Assembly (NCBI GenBank): GCA_029204045.2
Contig: CM055071.1
Coordinates: forward strand, 15,397,161-15,461,160
Reading direction: 5' to 3'
Source: Tillandsia leiboldiana
Taxonomy: Eukaryota; Streptophyta; Magnoliopsida; Poales; Bromeliaceae
DNA: 64,000 nucleotides
A program made the position numbers and the translations under genes. This document shows positions 30,389 to 40,799 of this stretch, in pieces. The notes below the pieces were generated by a model, which saw only the letters and a list, made by a program, of their open reading frames with translations, was not told where the DNA came from and ran no database searches. Position 1 is the stretch's first letter; each line of letters starts with the position of its first letter.

Positions 30389-33300
30389 TGTGGTGACCCG
30401 GACTTTTGTAGAAGCTTTTGTGGCTTTATCAGTGACTTTAGGAAGCTCACACAGTGTCATGGAGCTTCTAGAATCGAAATTGGATTTTTAAAATGGACCC
30501 GGCGCGAAAATCGGATCAAGTGCGCCTTTCCGGGGGCTTTCGGCAAAATTTTGGATGAGAATTTGGAAAATCGGACAACGGATTTGGACTCAGCGCGCGA
30601 AAACGATCAAAATGGTGTATTCACTTTATTTTCGGCGCCAAAAATACTGTTCACCGGAACAGTAACTCCGGCCGCCGGAAAATACTGTTCCGGCGACCGG
30701 CGGCAGGCGGCGAGCGGCGGCGCACGGCGGAGAACAGTGGCGCAGCGGCGGAGCAGGGCCGCGGGCAGGCGCGCAGGCGGGCGGTCCACATAATAGGCGT
30801 GCACCGGGTGCACGGAAGGTTGAGGTTGCCACGTGGCAGCCTCTGTTTGGTTGGACGGCGTCAAAGGAGGCGGCGGCGGCTGTGACACGTGGCATCCCCT
30901 GATTGGCCGACAGGATCCGGAAGACCCGGCGCGTGGACCGGGCTCGTGTGCCCCGTGGACCACGTGGGACACGTGTCGGCAGGCGGTTGGCGGGCGCCGC
31001 CCGCGTGGCGGGCGAGGCGCCGCCCACGTGCGCCACGTGGCGCCCAGCCATTGGCGGGCGCCGCTGGTGCGGTGTTCGAGCGAGAACACGCGGCGGCGCC
31101 CGACTCGCGGGCGCCGCTGTTCGCTATTCGGGGGTGACGTGGCGCGCCCGGGTGATTCCGGGCGCTGGTCGCGGGCTGGGCTGCGGCCCATTCGGGCGCC
31201 CGAATTCGGGGGTGCGCCCGAATGTTTGGTGGGCTATAAATAGCCCACCACCCCTCTTTTCTTCTGCCTTTCCCGAGTTTTAGAGAGAGAATCTGAGGGT
31301 GCGGCCTTAAGAAGACTTCTTCCTCTCTCTGTCCTCCATCTCTCTAGGAAGTTTTGGAATTTTTGGAGTTGCCGACAGCGAGTCATCTGCGACGCGGCGC
31401 GCTTCGACGTTTCCTCTTTTTCAGTCCATTTCCGTCGCAGTTCAGTCAGGATTTTTCTTTGCGCAAACCAGGAGGAATTTTTGGACGATTTCTTCGATAG
31501 TGTGTTCCTGAGAGATAAGGCTTCGATTTCCGTGTTGATTGTTTCGCTTCATTTTGGGTTTTTGGCATGGTTCCCGAGGCATCTTTTGACCCCATTTTCT
31601 GTGATGGATTTCCTGGATAGCATGGGCTTGTTGATTTTATATCTTGGCGTAGGAACATCGGATCGAGGCATTTAAAGAGTCGATTTTGATCTACTCGTCG
31701 CAAGGAACGTTCTCAAATTTTTCTTGGATTTTTTTGAATTTCCCAAAAGTGAGAAAGCACTTTTTCTCCAGAGTTAAGTGCTACAGTTTTTTTTGGGGGG
31801 ATTCTTTAGGGATGGTTACCTTGTCGAATTTATATCTTGACCTGCAGAACTCGGATTTGGACGTGCAGGTACTCGTTTCGAAGGTATTGACGCGAGGATT
31901 GCTGTGATATTTTTATTGGAATTTTCTGGGCATTTTCAGCTGGTGAAATAAGGGCATCTTTGGGACTGATTTCTGTATGTGTATGCGGGGGTAGTTTTTG
32001 GGATTTATGGACTTTATGTTGTACCCAGGAGAGTTGCGGGTATTACTGGACCCTTTGGAGTAGGAGATTTGGATTTCCTGGTATTTTCAGCTGTGGGATT
32101 TGGACAGTCAGCTTTTCAGGTGGGTAGTTGTTGCTTACCTCTTACTGTGATTTACTCACTAAGTTTATTTAGAGGATTCCCCGTTTGGACTTATTGATTG
32201 ATTACCATGCATGATTGAATGATATAAATGCGAGCCTATCATTTGAGATTAATTATGTGGATATAGCATGTTGGAAATATTACTGGGATAATATTGTTGT
32301 TGGAACATGATCATTGAGATATTTTAATAGTGATAATTAACATGCCGTGTAGCACATAGATTTTATAAAAGTTGGTTAAATGGATTAAGTATTGGGACAT
32401 GATGACATATCTATGTGCGGGTACCACTTTGAGATTTATTATGGACCAGGGATTATATACATGTGTAGTTGACTGATGATTTTAGCATGATGGTTATATT
32501 TATGCGGAGCTATTACTTAATACACATGTGGAGTTACTGTTTGATACACTTTCTTTTATCTTTCTTGAGGACTGTTGCATGCTTGTTTGGACATCTAGAT
32601 AGGCCACTATTTATTGCTACACTATCATATTGGGATTTGACTTAGGAGAAACCATGATTGTTTTCTTTCTCCTTCTCATTTTGACTTTCGATTCATATTG
32701 CTCGGGTTCGAGCAGGGGTTTGGGATAGTGTAGTCGGGACTTTGGAGTCTGGGACAGGTTGTACTTGATTATGGATTGTGGGGCATTGTGGTAACCGCGG
32801 ATATTAGGCGGTTGACCAGATATTGGTTATTTCATCAGGTTGTGGACTTGTGGGGTATTGCGGTAACCGCGGACATTAGGCGGTTGACTGGATGTTTACC
32901 TTTGCATCAGATTGGGGTTTTCTTTAGTGGAGGGGTTTTCCACTTTGATCATAGTCATGATCCAGTCCTGCTTTTATGATACTTATGACATGGTTACTTT
33001 CCTCGTGTGGGTAGCTCCCCTCGAGTGCCACTTCGAAGCGTGCGGGGTACCAAGTGGGTACCGGACGGCATTGACTCATTGCTATCACTTTGGTGCGGAT
33101 CAGGTTGCACGATGATGATAGCGGTAGCAGGCGGTACCAGTTTTTACTGGTGGCTAGATTGGATTTATTTGGACAGATGCGGTTACTGATGCATACTTAC
33201 AGTCATTCATTTTGGCACTGCATTTAGAGGCATAATAGTGGTAGTTCCTTTTTATTTGTAGTCTTATAGCTTACCACTTTCTTCATTCTTTGCCTCTGGT

Positions 33301-33805
33301 AGACTTAGTGGGTACGTCGGAGTTTGAGGCTTTACCCACAGGGGGAGGCTACTGGTTTACTAGTGGTTCTCACCCCCACTGTTGTTTTTTTCTCTCTTTC
33401 TTTTCCTTGTTTTGCAGAGTCTTCTGCGGGAGCTGCTGGGCCATCGGCAGCTGATCGAGGTGAGGGGATCGCTGAGTAGATAGATCTCCTGTGAGACTGT
33501 GAGTTGCTGTTAGACAGATATTGTACCCCTTTTACTCAGACTGTAGTAGTTCACTTTTATTTTGCGGTCTGGCTTTGGCCAGCTGGGTGTATTATTTTGG
33601 TGAGCTGGGAGTTTATTGTATTTTTACAGCTTATTTCTTTTCCAGTCTGTATTATGTAGTTCTTTTAGTTCAGCTCTGTATTATGCTCTTTTATTGTACA
33701 TTTATATCTGAGCAGGTTACCGACGCTTCGTGTACATGGAAAATTCCGTGTGCATGGCGGATCTGTTGGGGAGCCCGGGTTCTGGTTTCCACCCGGGGCG
33801 TGACA
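30389..33805 (+). repeat. 3' LTR of element C (3417 bp)
   Basis: An uninterrupted reference copy of the C LTR, from TGTGGTGACCCGG to GGGGCGTGACA. Compared with the 5' LTR it lacks about 18 bp of GGCAGGCGCG-type repeat near 30765 and has G to A at a possible splice donor (31515). Confidence 0.9.
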
Positions 33806-35794
33806 CAACTTGAAGCATATCTTCGAGGATCAGGATCACTTGTTCCGATTGCCCGTCCGTCTGCGGGCGGAATGACGTGCTAAACTGCAGCTTGGTCCCC
33901 AATGCCTGCTGCAGACTCCGCCAAAAGTTCGACACGAAGCGCGTTCCCTATCAGAAGTTATCGATGATGGTATTCCATGCAGTCTCACCACCTCATCGTT
34001 ATAGGTCTGCGCCCGCCGATCTCCGCTCCACGTCGTGTGAATCGGTAGGAAGTGGGCCGATTTCGTCAGACGGTCCACAATGACCCATATCGCGTCATGT
34101 CCTTATTGCGATCGCGGAAAACCAGTTACGAAGTCCATAGTAATCCATTCCCAGTTCCACTCCGGTATGGGCAATGGTTGTAGTTTCCCCGCCGGTCGCT
34201 GATGTTCCGCTTTCACCTATTGGTACACCGAACATCACGCCACGAATTGCGCCACATAACTCTTCAATTTGGGCCACCAAAAGGTCTGCCTCAGGTCTCT
34301 GTACATTTTTGTATCCCCGGGATGCGCAATATAGGGTGCATTATGCGCTTCCGTCAGAATTTCTTTCGTCTGTTCTGGCACGTCGGGCACGCCAACTTGT
34401 CCCTGGAACCTTATTGCATTATCCGTGCCAATCGTAAAATCCCTACTTTGCTCCGAGGATATTCTGTCCCGCACCAGTTGTAGTTGCGTGTCCGTTGTTT
34501 GGCCTTCCATGATCCTTTCGTTCAGCGTAGGCTTCAGCACCAAGGACAGATGTTTTCCCAACTGCACCTGCTGGCACTGCCTCCAGTGTCAATTGCGAGA
34601 ATTCTGTAATTAGACGATCTTGTTGGGTAAGGGTGCTCAATGCCGTTTCCCCCTGTCTGTCCCTTCCGGCTCAAGGTGTCGGCCACCACATTTGCCTTCC
34701 CGGGATGGCAGTGGATGGACAATTCGTAGTCCTTTAGTAGTTCCAGCCGTCGCCTTTGCCGTAAGTTCAGTTCCTTCTGTGTAAACAGGTATTTGAGGCT
34801 CTGGTGATCGGAAAACACGTTACAGTGCGCCCCGTAGAGATAATGTCTCCAGAGCTCCAAGGCAAACACGACTGCTGCGAGTTCCAAGTCGTGTGTAGGA
34901 TAGTTCTGCTCGTAATCCTTGGGCTGTCTTGATGCGTAAGCTATGACCTTCCCTTGTTGCATCAATACGCTTTCAAGATCGCTTCGAGATGCATCACAAA
35001 AGATCTCGTAGTCCTCACCGTGCTGCGACACTGTGAGTACCGGTGCCCGTGTGAGTCTGTCTTTAAGTTCCTCAAAGCTCTTCTGGTATTGGGTTGACCA
35101 GACGAATTTCTCCCTTTTCCCGGTTAGTCGATTCACGGGAGCGGCTATCTTTGAGAAGTCTTCCTCGAAATGTCTGTAGTACCCCGCCAGTCCTAGAAAG
35201 CTTCGGATTTCTGTCCCCGTCGTTGGCCGAGCCCAATCGGTCACGGATTCTATCTTCCTCGGGTCCTCCACTATTCCCGAAACTGAGACTATGTGTCCCA
35301 ACAAGTCTACCTCGCGGAGCCAGAACTCACCCCTTTTTGAGTTTGGCATACACTTTATGGTACCGGAGGGTCTGGAGGATCACTCGCTAGTGTTCCTCGT
35401 GCTCTTTGTCTGTGCGAGCGTAGATCGGGATGTCATCTATAAAGACCACTACAAACTGGTCTAAGAATGGTTCCATGATCCTGTTCATCACTTTCATGAA
35501 CACCGTTGGAGCGACAATGAGTCCAAACGGTATAACTGTAAACTCGTAATGACCATACCGAGTTCGAAGGACTGTTTCGGTATGTCATCTCTCTGGACTC
35601 TAACCTGGCGATAGCCGGACAGCAGATCAATCTTTGAAGACGCCGTCACTCCTGGTAGTTGGTCGAATAGGTCCTCCATCCGAGGCGAGGGTATTGTCCT
35701 TTACTATGACCTTATCCATTCCCCGATTGTCGATGTACAATCGTAGTCTCCCGTCCTTCTTCCGTACGAATAGAATGGGTGTGCCCCACGATGG
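33806..35794 (-). pseudogene. Gypsy pol of internal 2 (integrase, RNase H, RT), right piece
   Basis: It resumes after element C with the integrase core and runs through the zinc region (34235-34567), RNase H (34534-35349; FCDAS, LELAAVVFALEL, FSDHQSL, VADTLSRK), the RT box FIDD (35432-35443) and the RT finger WGTPILFVRKKDG. It is nearly identical to 7503-9490 of element A and shares its stops, including those in the integrase zinc region. At the upstream end it is joined directly to the gag zinc knuckle. Confidence 0.85.
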
Positions 35795-36432
35795 CACTGG
35801 CCCGTCTTTCTGCGCTTTCTTCCGGCGTTGGTTTGCCCGGCTCCTTGGGTTGGGGCCCCCTTGCGGGGCGGGGGTAGCAGCTTTCTCTGGTTCGTCGGGT
35901 TGCGGCGCCGAGGTAGTGGTAGCCGGCTTCTGGAGGCACGTGAAACACGAGTGGCCCGGCTTGTCGCACTGAAAGCAGTGTTCGTTCCGCCAAGGGCAGC
36001 CCATCATTCGATGCGCACCACCACATATGATGCACGGCTTCCACAGTGGTTCGGGTCCTTCCTTCATCGTTTGCCCAAATTTCTGTACTGTCTTTGGGCG
36101 CTTGGTCGCCCGGTCCTTCTGAAAGGGGTCCTACGCCGGACCGGGGTAGTGGTATCTCTGACCCCGATGTAACCCGGGGTATCCCTGCCGAGCACGTGCT
36201 TCGGCGAGTTCTTGCTCCGCCCGCATGGCCAAATTGACCGCCTCATGGAAAGTGGGAAAGCCTGCAGGTGGTATCCCCCGAGTGGTGTCGTCTCTGGCGC
36301 CGTACTGGAAGTGGTCGACACCCTTGAAATCTTGTGTCAGTAGGCACAGGCATTCGGTGAGGGTCAGCAGTTGCCCCGCCACGTCGCGCAGCTGATTGCG
36401 AAGCAGGCGATTCGCTGCGGCTGCGGGGTCCA
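35627..36432 (-). pseudogene. Short gag of internal 2, fused to the RT finger
   Basis: The N-terminal frame (MDPAAAANRLLRNQLRDVAGQLL...AEQELAEARARQGYPG, 36131-36432) and the following frame with CIICGGAHRMMGC and CFQCDKPGHSCFTC (35627-36067) together give the same short Gag as in element B, split by a frame change near 36120. After the zinc knuckle the open frame passes without a stop into PSWGTPILFVRKKDG, the RT finger, so the protease has been deleted and gag is fused in frame to RT. Confidence 0.75.
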
Positions 36433-36682
36433 TCTTGTCCATTCAAAAATTTGCGCTTGATGACCGAAACCCGGTCGTTATCTGTGTACACAAAGAAAAC
36501 GCATCAATCCTAACATTACTGACCTAGCACATTGACCCACAACTACATCGATACTAAACCCCCTTTTTCCCCGTGCACTCGCGATCTACCGCACCTACAT
36601 CTTGGTTATCTCATGTCCAATTTGCTTGTGGCATCATGCACTGTGGATGTTGGTCACCGACTACTGTGGTTAAAGTTGTTTT

Positions 36683-36694
36683 TCTCTGATACCA
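36683..36694 (-). other. Primer binding site of internal 2
   Basis: In sense, TGGTATCAGAGA lies 7 nt after the LTR3 end. Confidence 0.8.
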
Positions 36695-36701
36695 TTTAAT
36701 C

Positions 36702-39267
36702 TGTCACGCCCCGGAGGTATCGACCTCTCCCCCAGTGCGTGTCAGACCCGCCACATATACAAATTCTCTCTTCAAACGGGCAGAGTCTCCTTTGTATATG
36801 CATGGCATCACATTTACAACAACAACACAACAACATTCTGTAACCACACAGTCACAGTGAGCATAGGTAGGAAAGGTAATTTCATTCAATCACATCGAGA
36901 GTTAAACTACGGGTTTTGCAAACGGTGTCCACAGGACACCCAGTTTTTGAAAATATTTACACATTCACACTAAAGCGGCCATATCTTTTTGAAAGGATAA
37001 ATCCAGGGGTTTACCAAGTTTGTGCCCACACGGCACTTAGTTTTGGAAAGCATTTTCGAAACCATTTTTGTTTGTTGTAAACTATGCCGCATAAAGGTCC
37101 ATAAAAGTATATCAAATCCACAGTGTTAACTAATTGGCTATCCAACATCCCACATGATCCACATTCAAGCAAATTAAACTAACAGTTAAACTGAAAAGAG
37201 AAATGAGATAAACCGAAACGGAAATAGCGAAACAAAGCCTCATACGGCTAAAGTCCACTCGACACAGCCTCACCACCGTCCCAGCTATTACACCTAGTCG
37301 GGCCTGTCACAGTGTGGGAAGTCAGTGACAAATAAAGTAGATGTCTCAACTATTCACAATAACTTTAAAATAAAACAAGTACACCGGAACCTTTCGCTTT
37401 TCCACCTCATGTGTCCACCTCACTTGATTTAATTACAACTGGTACCTGTCGGGGAGTCGACGATCTCCCCTCGTGCATAATTACCTTACTTACGTGATGC
37501 TTTTAACCCCATCACGGAGCTAGTGCGACACTTTTAGCTGTCGTGAAGAGGTCCCCACTAGCACCTACACAAATCGTGGGGCACACGGGTCATTCAGACC
37601 ACTTCTCCGGAAAAGTATACCCATGCGGAGGCCAATCCGCCTGTGTACGTGCAGCATCCAAAAACATGATAGCCGAAACTGGCGTGTATGATCACCGCGA
37701 CATTTAGTCGCCACAGTTAAAAACAGAAGATCCGGTACATATTTATGCGAAAGGTTAAGTCAAGTTAAAACATCACATCTACTTTATTAGGCAGATTATT
37801 ACACTTTTTACGATGACATAATGCACTTATTGCACTTAATGCACTTATTGCAAGAGTACCCACCTGGTTGCGGGAAGATCGGAGCACTTGGATCTTTTAA
37901 CACACTCCCGCTGCACACCGGGACCTAAAGAAGTCCCCAAAAATGATAGTTAATAACACGCACTAACACTGCGGAAACGGAAATCCAAAACCAACCCCGC
38001 GACAAAAAACCCAAAAGCGACGCTCCTACGACACTTGACGGCGCCCCGCGCGGACGCCGCCGCCCGCGGATGCCCCGCGCGGCCTGAAATCGCGCGGTGT
38101 GCGTCTGCGGGCGGCGTCCGCCTACCCCGCGGGTGCCCCGCGCGGCACGCCCCTGCGGTGGCGCCCGTGCGGCGTCCGCGCGGCACACACCCGCCCGCGG
38201 GCACCCCGCGCGGCGCAAGGCCGCGCGGTGCGTGCCCGGGGGCGGCGCCCGCGTGGCGCCCGTGCGGCGCAGCCCACCCGCGGCCGCTCCGCGCGGCGCA
38301 GCCCGCCCGCGGCCGCTCTGCGCGGCGCAAGGCCGCGCGGGTGCGCGTCCGCGGGCAGCGCCCGCGCGGCGCCCGCCTGCCCGCGGTCTCCGTGCTCTCG
38401 CGGGCGGCGCCTGCGCGGCGCCCGCCTGCCCGGGGGCGCCCCGCGCGGCATGTAGCGGCGCGGTACGCGCCCATTGGCGGCGCCCGCGCGGCGCCCGTGC
38501 GGCGCCCGCCCGCGCGGTGCCCTAGCGGCACCGCGCGTTGTCCGCCCGCGCGCGCGGTGCCCTAGTGTCACCGCGCGTCGTCCGCCCGCCCGCGCCGTGC
38601 CCTAGATCATGCGGCGGCGGCGGCGGGGCCGGCGGCGACGACGTGGGTGGAGACGGCGATGGAGACAACGAAAAAGACACGAAAAACCCCAATAACGCAA
38701 CAAAACGAAATCTACTTACCGAAAATTCCGTCGGGGAGGTCGACCGATCGCTCTTCTAATTCCGGTATGTGGTTCGGGGTGATCGGATTCCTCCGTCTTC
38801 TTCCTCCTTCTTTCTTTTGCCCTTCTCCGGTTAGGGTTCCGCCTTTTTCTTCTCTTTTCTCCCTCGTTCCCTCCGGCTAGGGTTTCTCTTTTTGCAAAAA
38901 GTGGGATTTTCCTTTTCGTACGTACAATTAAATCCCACCATTTTAATTTCTGTCACCGATTAATTAATTTTTTAATTAATTAATCCTACGGGATAAACCC
39001 ACATTTCCTCATAAAACGTGCAGGATATTTTACACGGATTCCGATGCACGTTAAGTCACCGCAACTCTAAAAACACTGTTCTGGGAGATCCCTACGTCGG
39101 ATTTCAGATTCGATTGCACCGTCGGTCTTCGTTTTTCGTGCTCTTTCACAGAAAAATACTCATGCAACACACTGACCGACTTACAAAAACTCGATAATTT
39201 CGATCCACTAAAAGGGGTACTTTATTAGAAGGAGGGTAAAATATTACTAAAAAGTCGTCTCATTACA
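36702..39267 (-). repeat. LTR3 (2566 bp), diverged 5' LTR of internal 2
   Basis: It starts TGTAATGAGACGAC in sense and ends GGGGCGTGACA. It is related to LTR1/LTR2 (shared TTACCCTCCT-CTAATAAAG near the start, and the type I hairpin at 36754-36800) but is clearly another subfamily with a different GC-rich block (38035-38620). Right of it, copia D RT sequence begins at once (39268), without a target duplication matching the far left flank. Confidence 0.85.
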
Positions 39268-40799
39268 CCTATTATGTCAAGAGTTGTGCCCATAGGATAC
39301 CAAATTCCGAAATTCAATGTTCCTTTGACGTATCGGATGATCATTTTCACCGCTTTCAGGTGAACCTCCTTTGGTGCTGACTGTTATCTCGCGCAGATCC
39401 CAACACTAAAGGATATGTCCGGGCGACTAGCCGTGAGATAGAGTAGACTTCCAATCATGCTGCGACAAAGCTTCTCGTCTACACTTTCACTAAGAGATTC
39501 ACTTTCTAATCCCTTATTGCTAGTTCCCATAGGAGTTGGAAAATCTTTAGAGTTTTCTAAATCGAATTTCTTCACCAACTCCCTTGCATACTTGGATTGG
39601 TACAAATGGATGCCTTCATCATTTTGTTTCACTTGCAATCCAAGAACATAAGTTAGTTCGCCCATCATGGACATCTCAAATTCGCTTTCCATGGTTTCTG
39701 CGAATTTTGAAGCATCATTGTTTCTTGTTGCTCCAAATACAATGTCATCGACATAGATTTGAGCGACAATGAAATTAACCTGAGAATGCTTCACAAAGAG
39801 TGTCCTATCCGCTCCCCCTCGAGTGTAGCCCTTTTCCAAAAGGTGCTTTGTCAACCTTTCATACCATGCTCGCGGTGCTTGTTTTAGACCGTAAAGAGCC
39901 TTTTTCAATCGAAAAACATGGTTAGGTAGTTTATGGTCAATGAAACCTTTCGGTTGAGCCACATAAACTTCCTCATTTAAAAAATCATCTAGAAAGGCGC
40001 TCTTAACGTCTATTTGAAAGAGTTTAATTTTGAAATGACAAGCAATCGCAAAGAGGATGCGAATGGACTCGAAACGAGCTACCGGGGCGAACGTCTCATC
40101 AAAGTCTGTACCTTCAATTTGTGAATAGCCCTGAGCAACTAGGCGTGCTTTGTTCCTAATAATGGTACCATCCTCGTTTTTCTTATTCTTGAAAATCCAC
40201 TTAGTACCAATTACGTTGTGTTGCTTTGGAGGCTTCGTTAGTTCCCAGACATTGTTTCTTTCGAACTGATGGAACTCTTCCTGCATTGCTTCAATCCAGT
40301 AATCATCCTGAAGAGCTTCATCGACGTTCTTTGGTTCCATCATGGAGACGTAACATGCGACTCCACAAACCAACTGTCTCCGAGTCCTGACTCCTTCTTG
40401 TGGGTCTCCAATAATATTCGACTCTGGATGATCCTTGGAGATACGTAGTGTTTGAGGTAACGGAGTGTTCGGAGGTACATGTGATGATTCCTGCATTTCA
40501 GATAAACTAGAAGAACCGTTAGATGCATCAACATTATCGGAAGAATTATTATGAGAAGATGCATTTACAGGAGTATCATCATCAAGAGACATATCAGGGG
40601 TAGATTTATCAGATGCAAAATGAAAAGCTTCATCTACTTTAACATTAATAGATTCTACTATCGTTTTAGATTCGAGGTTAAATACCCGATATGCTCTACT
40701 ATTTGTAGAATAACCCATGAAAATCCCTTCGTCACTTCGAGAGTCGAATTTTCTAAGATTTTCGCGATCACGTAAAATGTAACAGCGACTCCCAAAGAT
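39268..40799 (-). pseudogene. Copia D reverse transcriptase (C-terminal part of gag-pol)
   Basis: The minus strand shows RT with NNVWELTKPP, GTKWIFKNK, ARLVAQGYSQ, ETFAPVARFES, DVKSAFL, LKKALYGLKQAPRAWY, the active box YVDDIVFG (near 39735-39750), LTYVLGLQV and GSLLYLTASRPDISF. It is in the same reading frame as the upstream gag-PR-IN. TGA at 40800-40802 separates it from integrase, and TAA at 39384-39386 stands where a Tyr codon is expected. The frame then continues SAPKEVHLKAVKMIIRYVKGTLNFG to the edge at 39268. RNase H and the 3' LTR are lost at the LTR3 junction. Confidence 0.88.

Larger units (their letters stand above)
14928..33805 (+). mobile_element. Element C: gag-only gypsy element (TR-GAG-like) nested in internal 2
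   Basis: The perfect 5-bp duplication CAACT flanks it (14923-14927 and 33806-33810). The LTRs start TGTGGTGACCCGG and end GGGGCGTGACA. Without its own inserts the 5' LTR is about 3.44 kb, against 3417 bp for the 3' LTR. The internal region is only 2153 bp: primer site, leader, one intact gag ORF, ~460 bp of residue and a polypurine tract. No protease, RT, RNase H or integrase is present, so it must depend on proteins from another element. This matches the described class of terminal-repeat retrotransposons with a GAG domain. Two later insertions sit in the 5' LTR. Confidence 0.9.

Noticed and set aside
37925..38571. Overlapping Ala/Arg/Pro ORFs in LTR3
   Set aside because: GC-rich LTR block with multiple simultaneous open frames.
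3675..39267. Target duplication for the whole gypsy array
   Set aside because: The outer five bases are CGTGT and CCTAT. They do not match, so a single insertion event is not supported.
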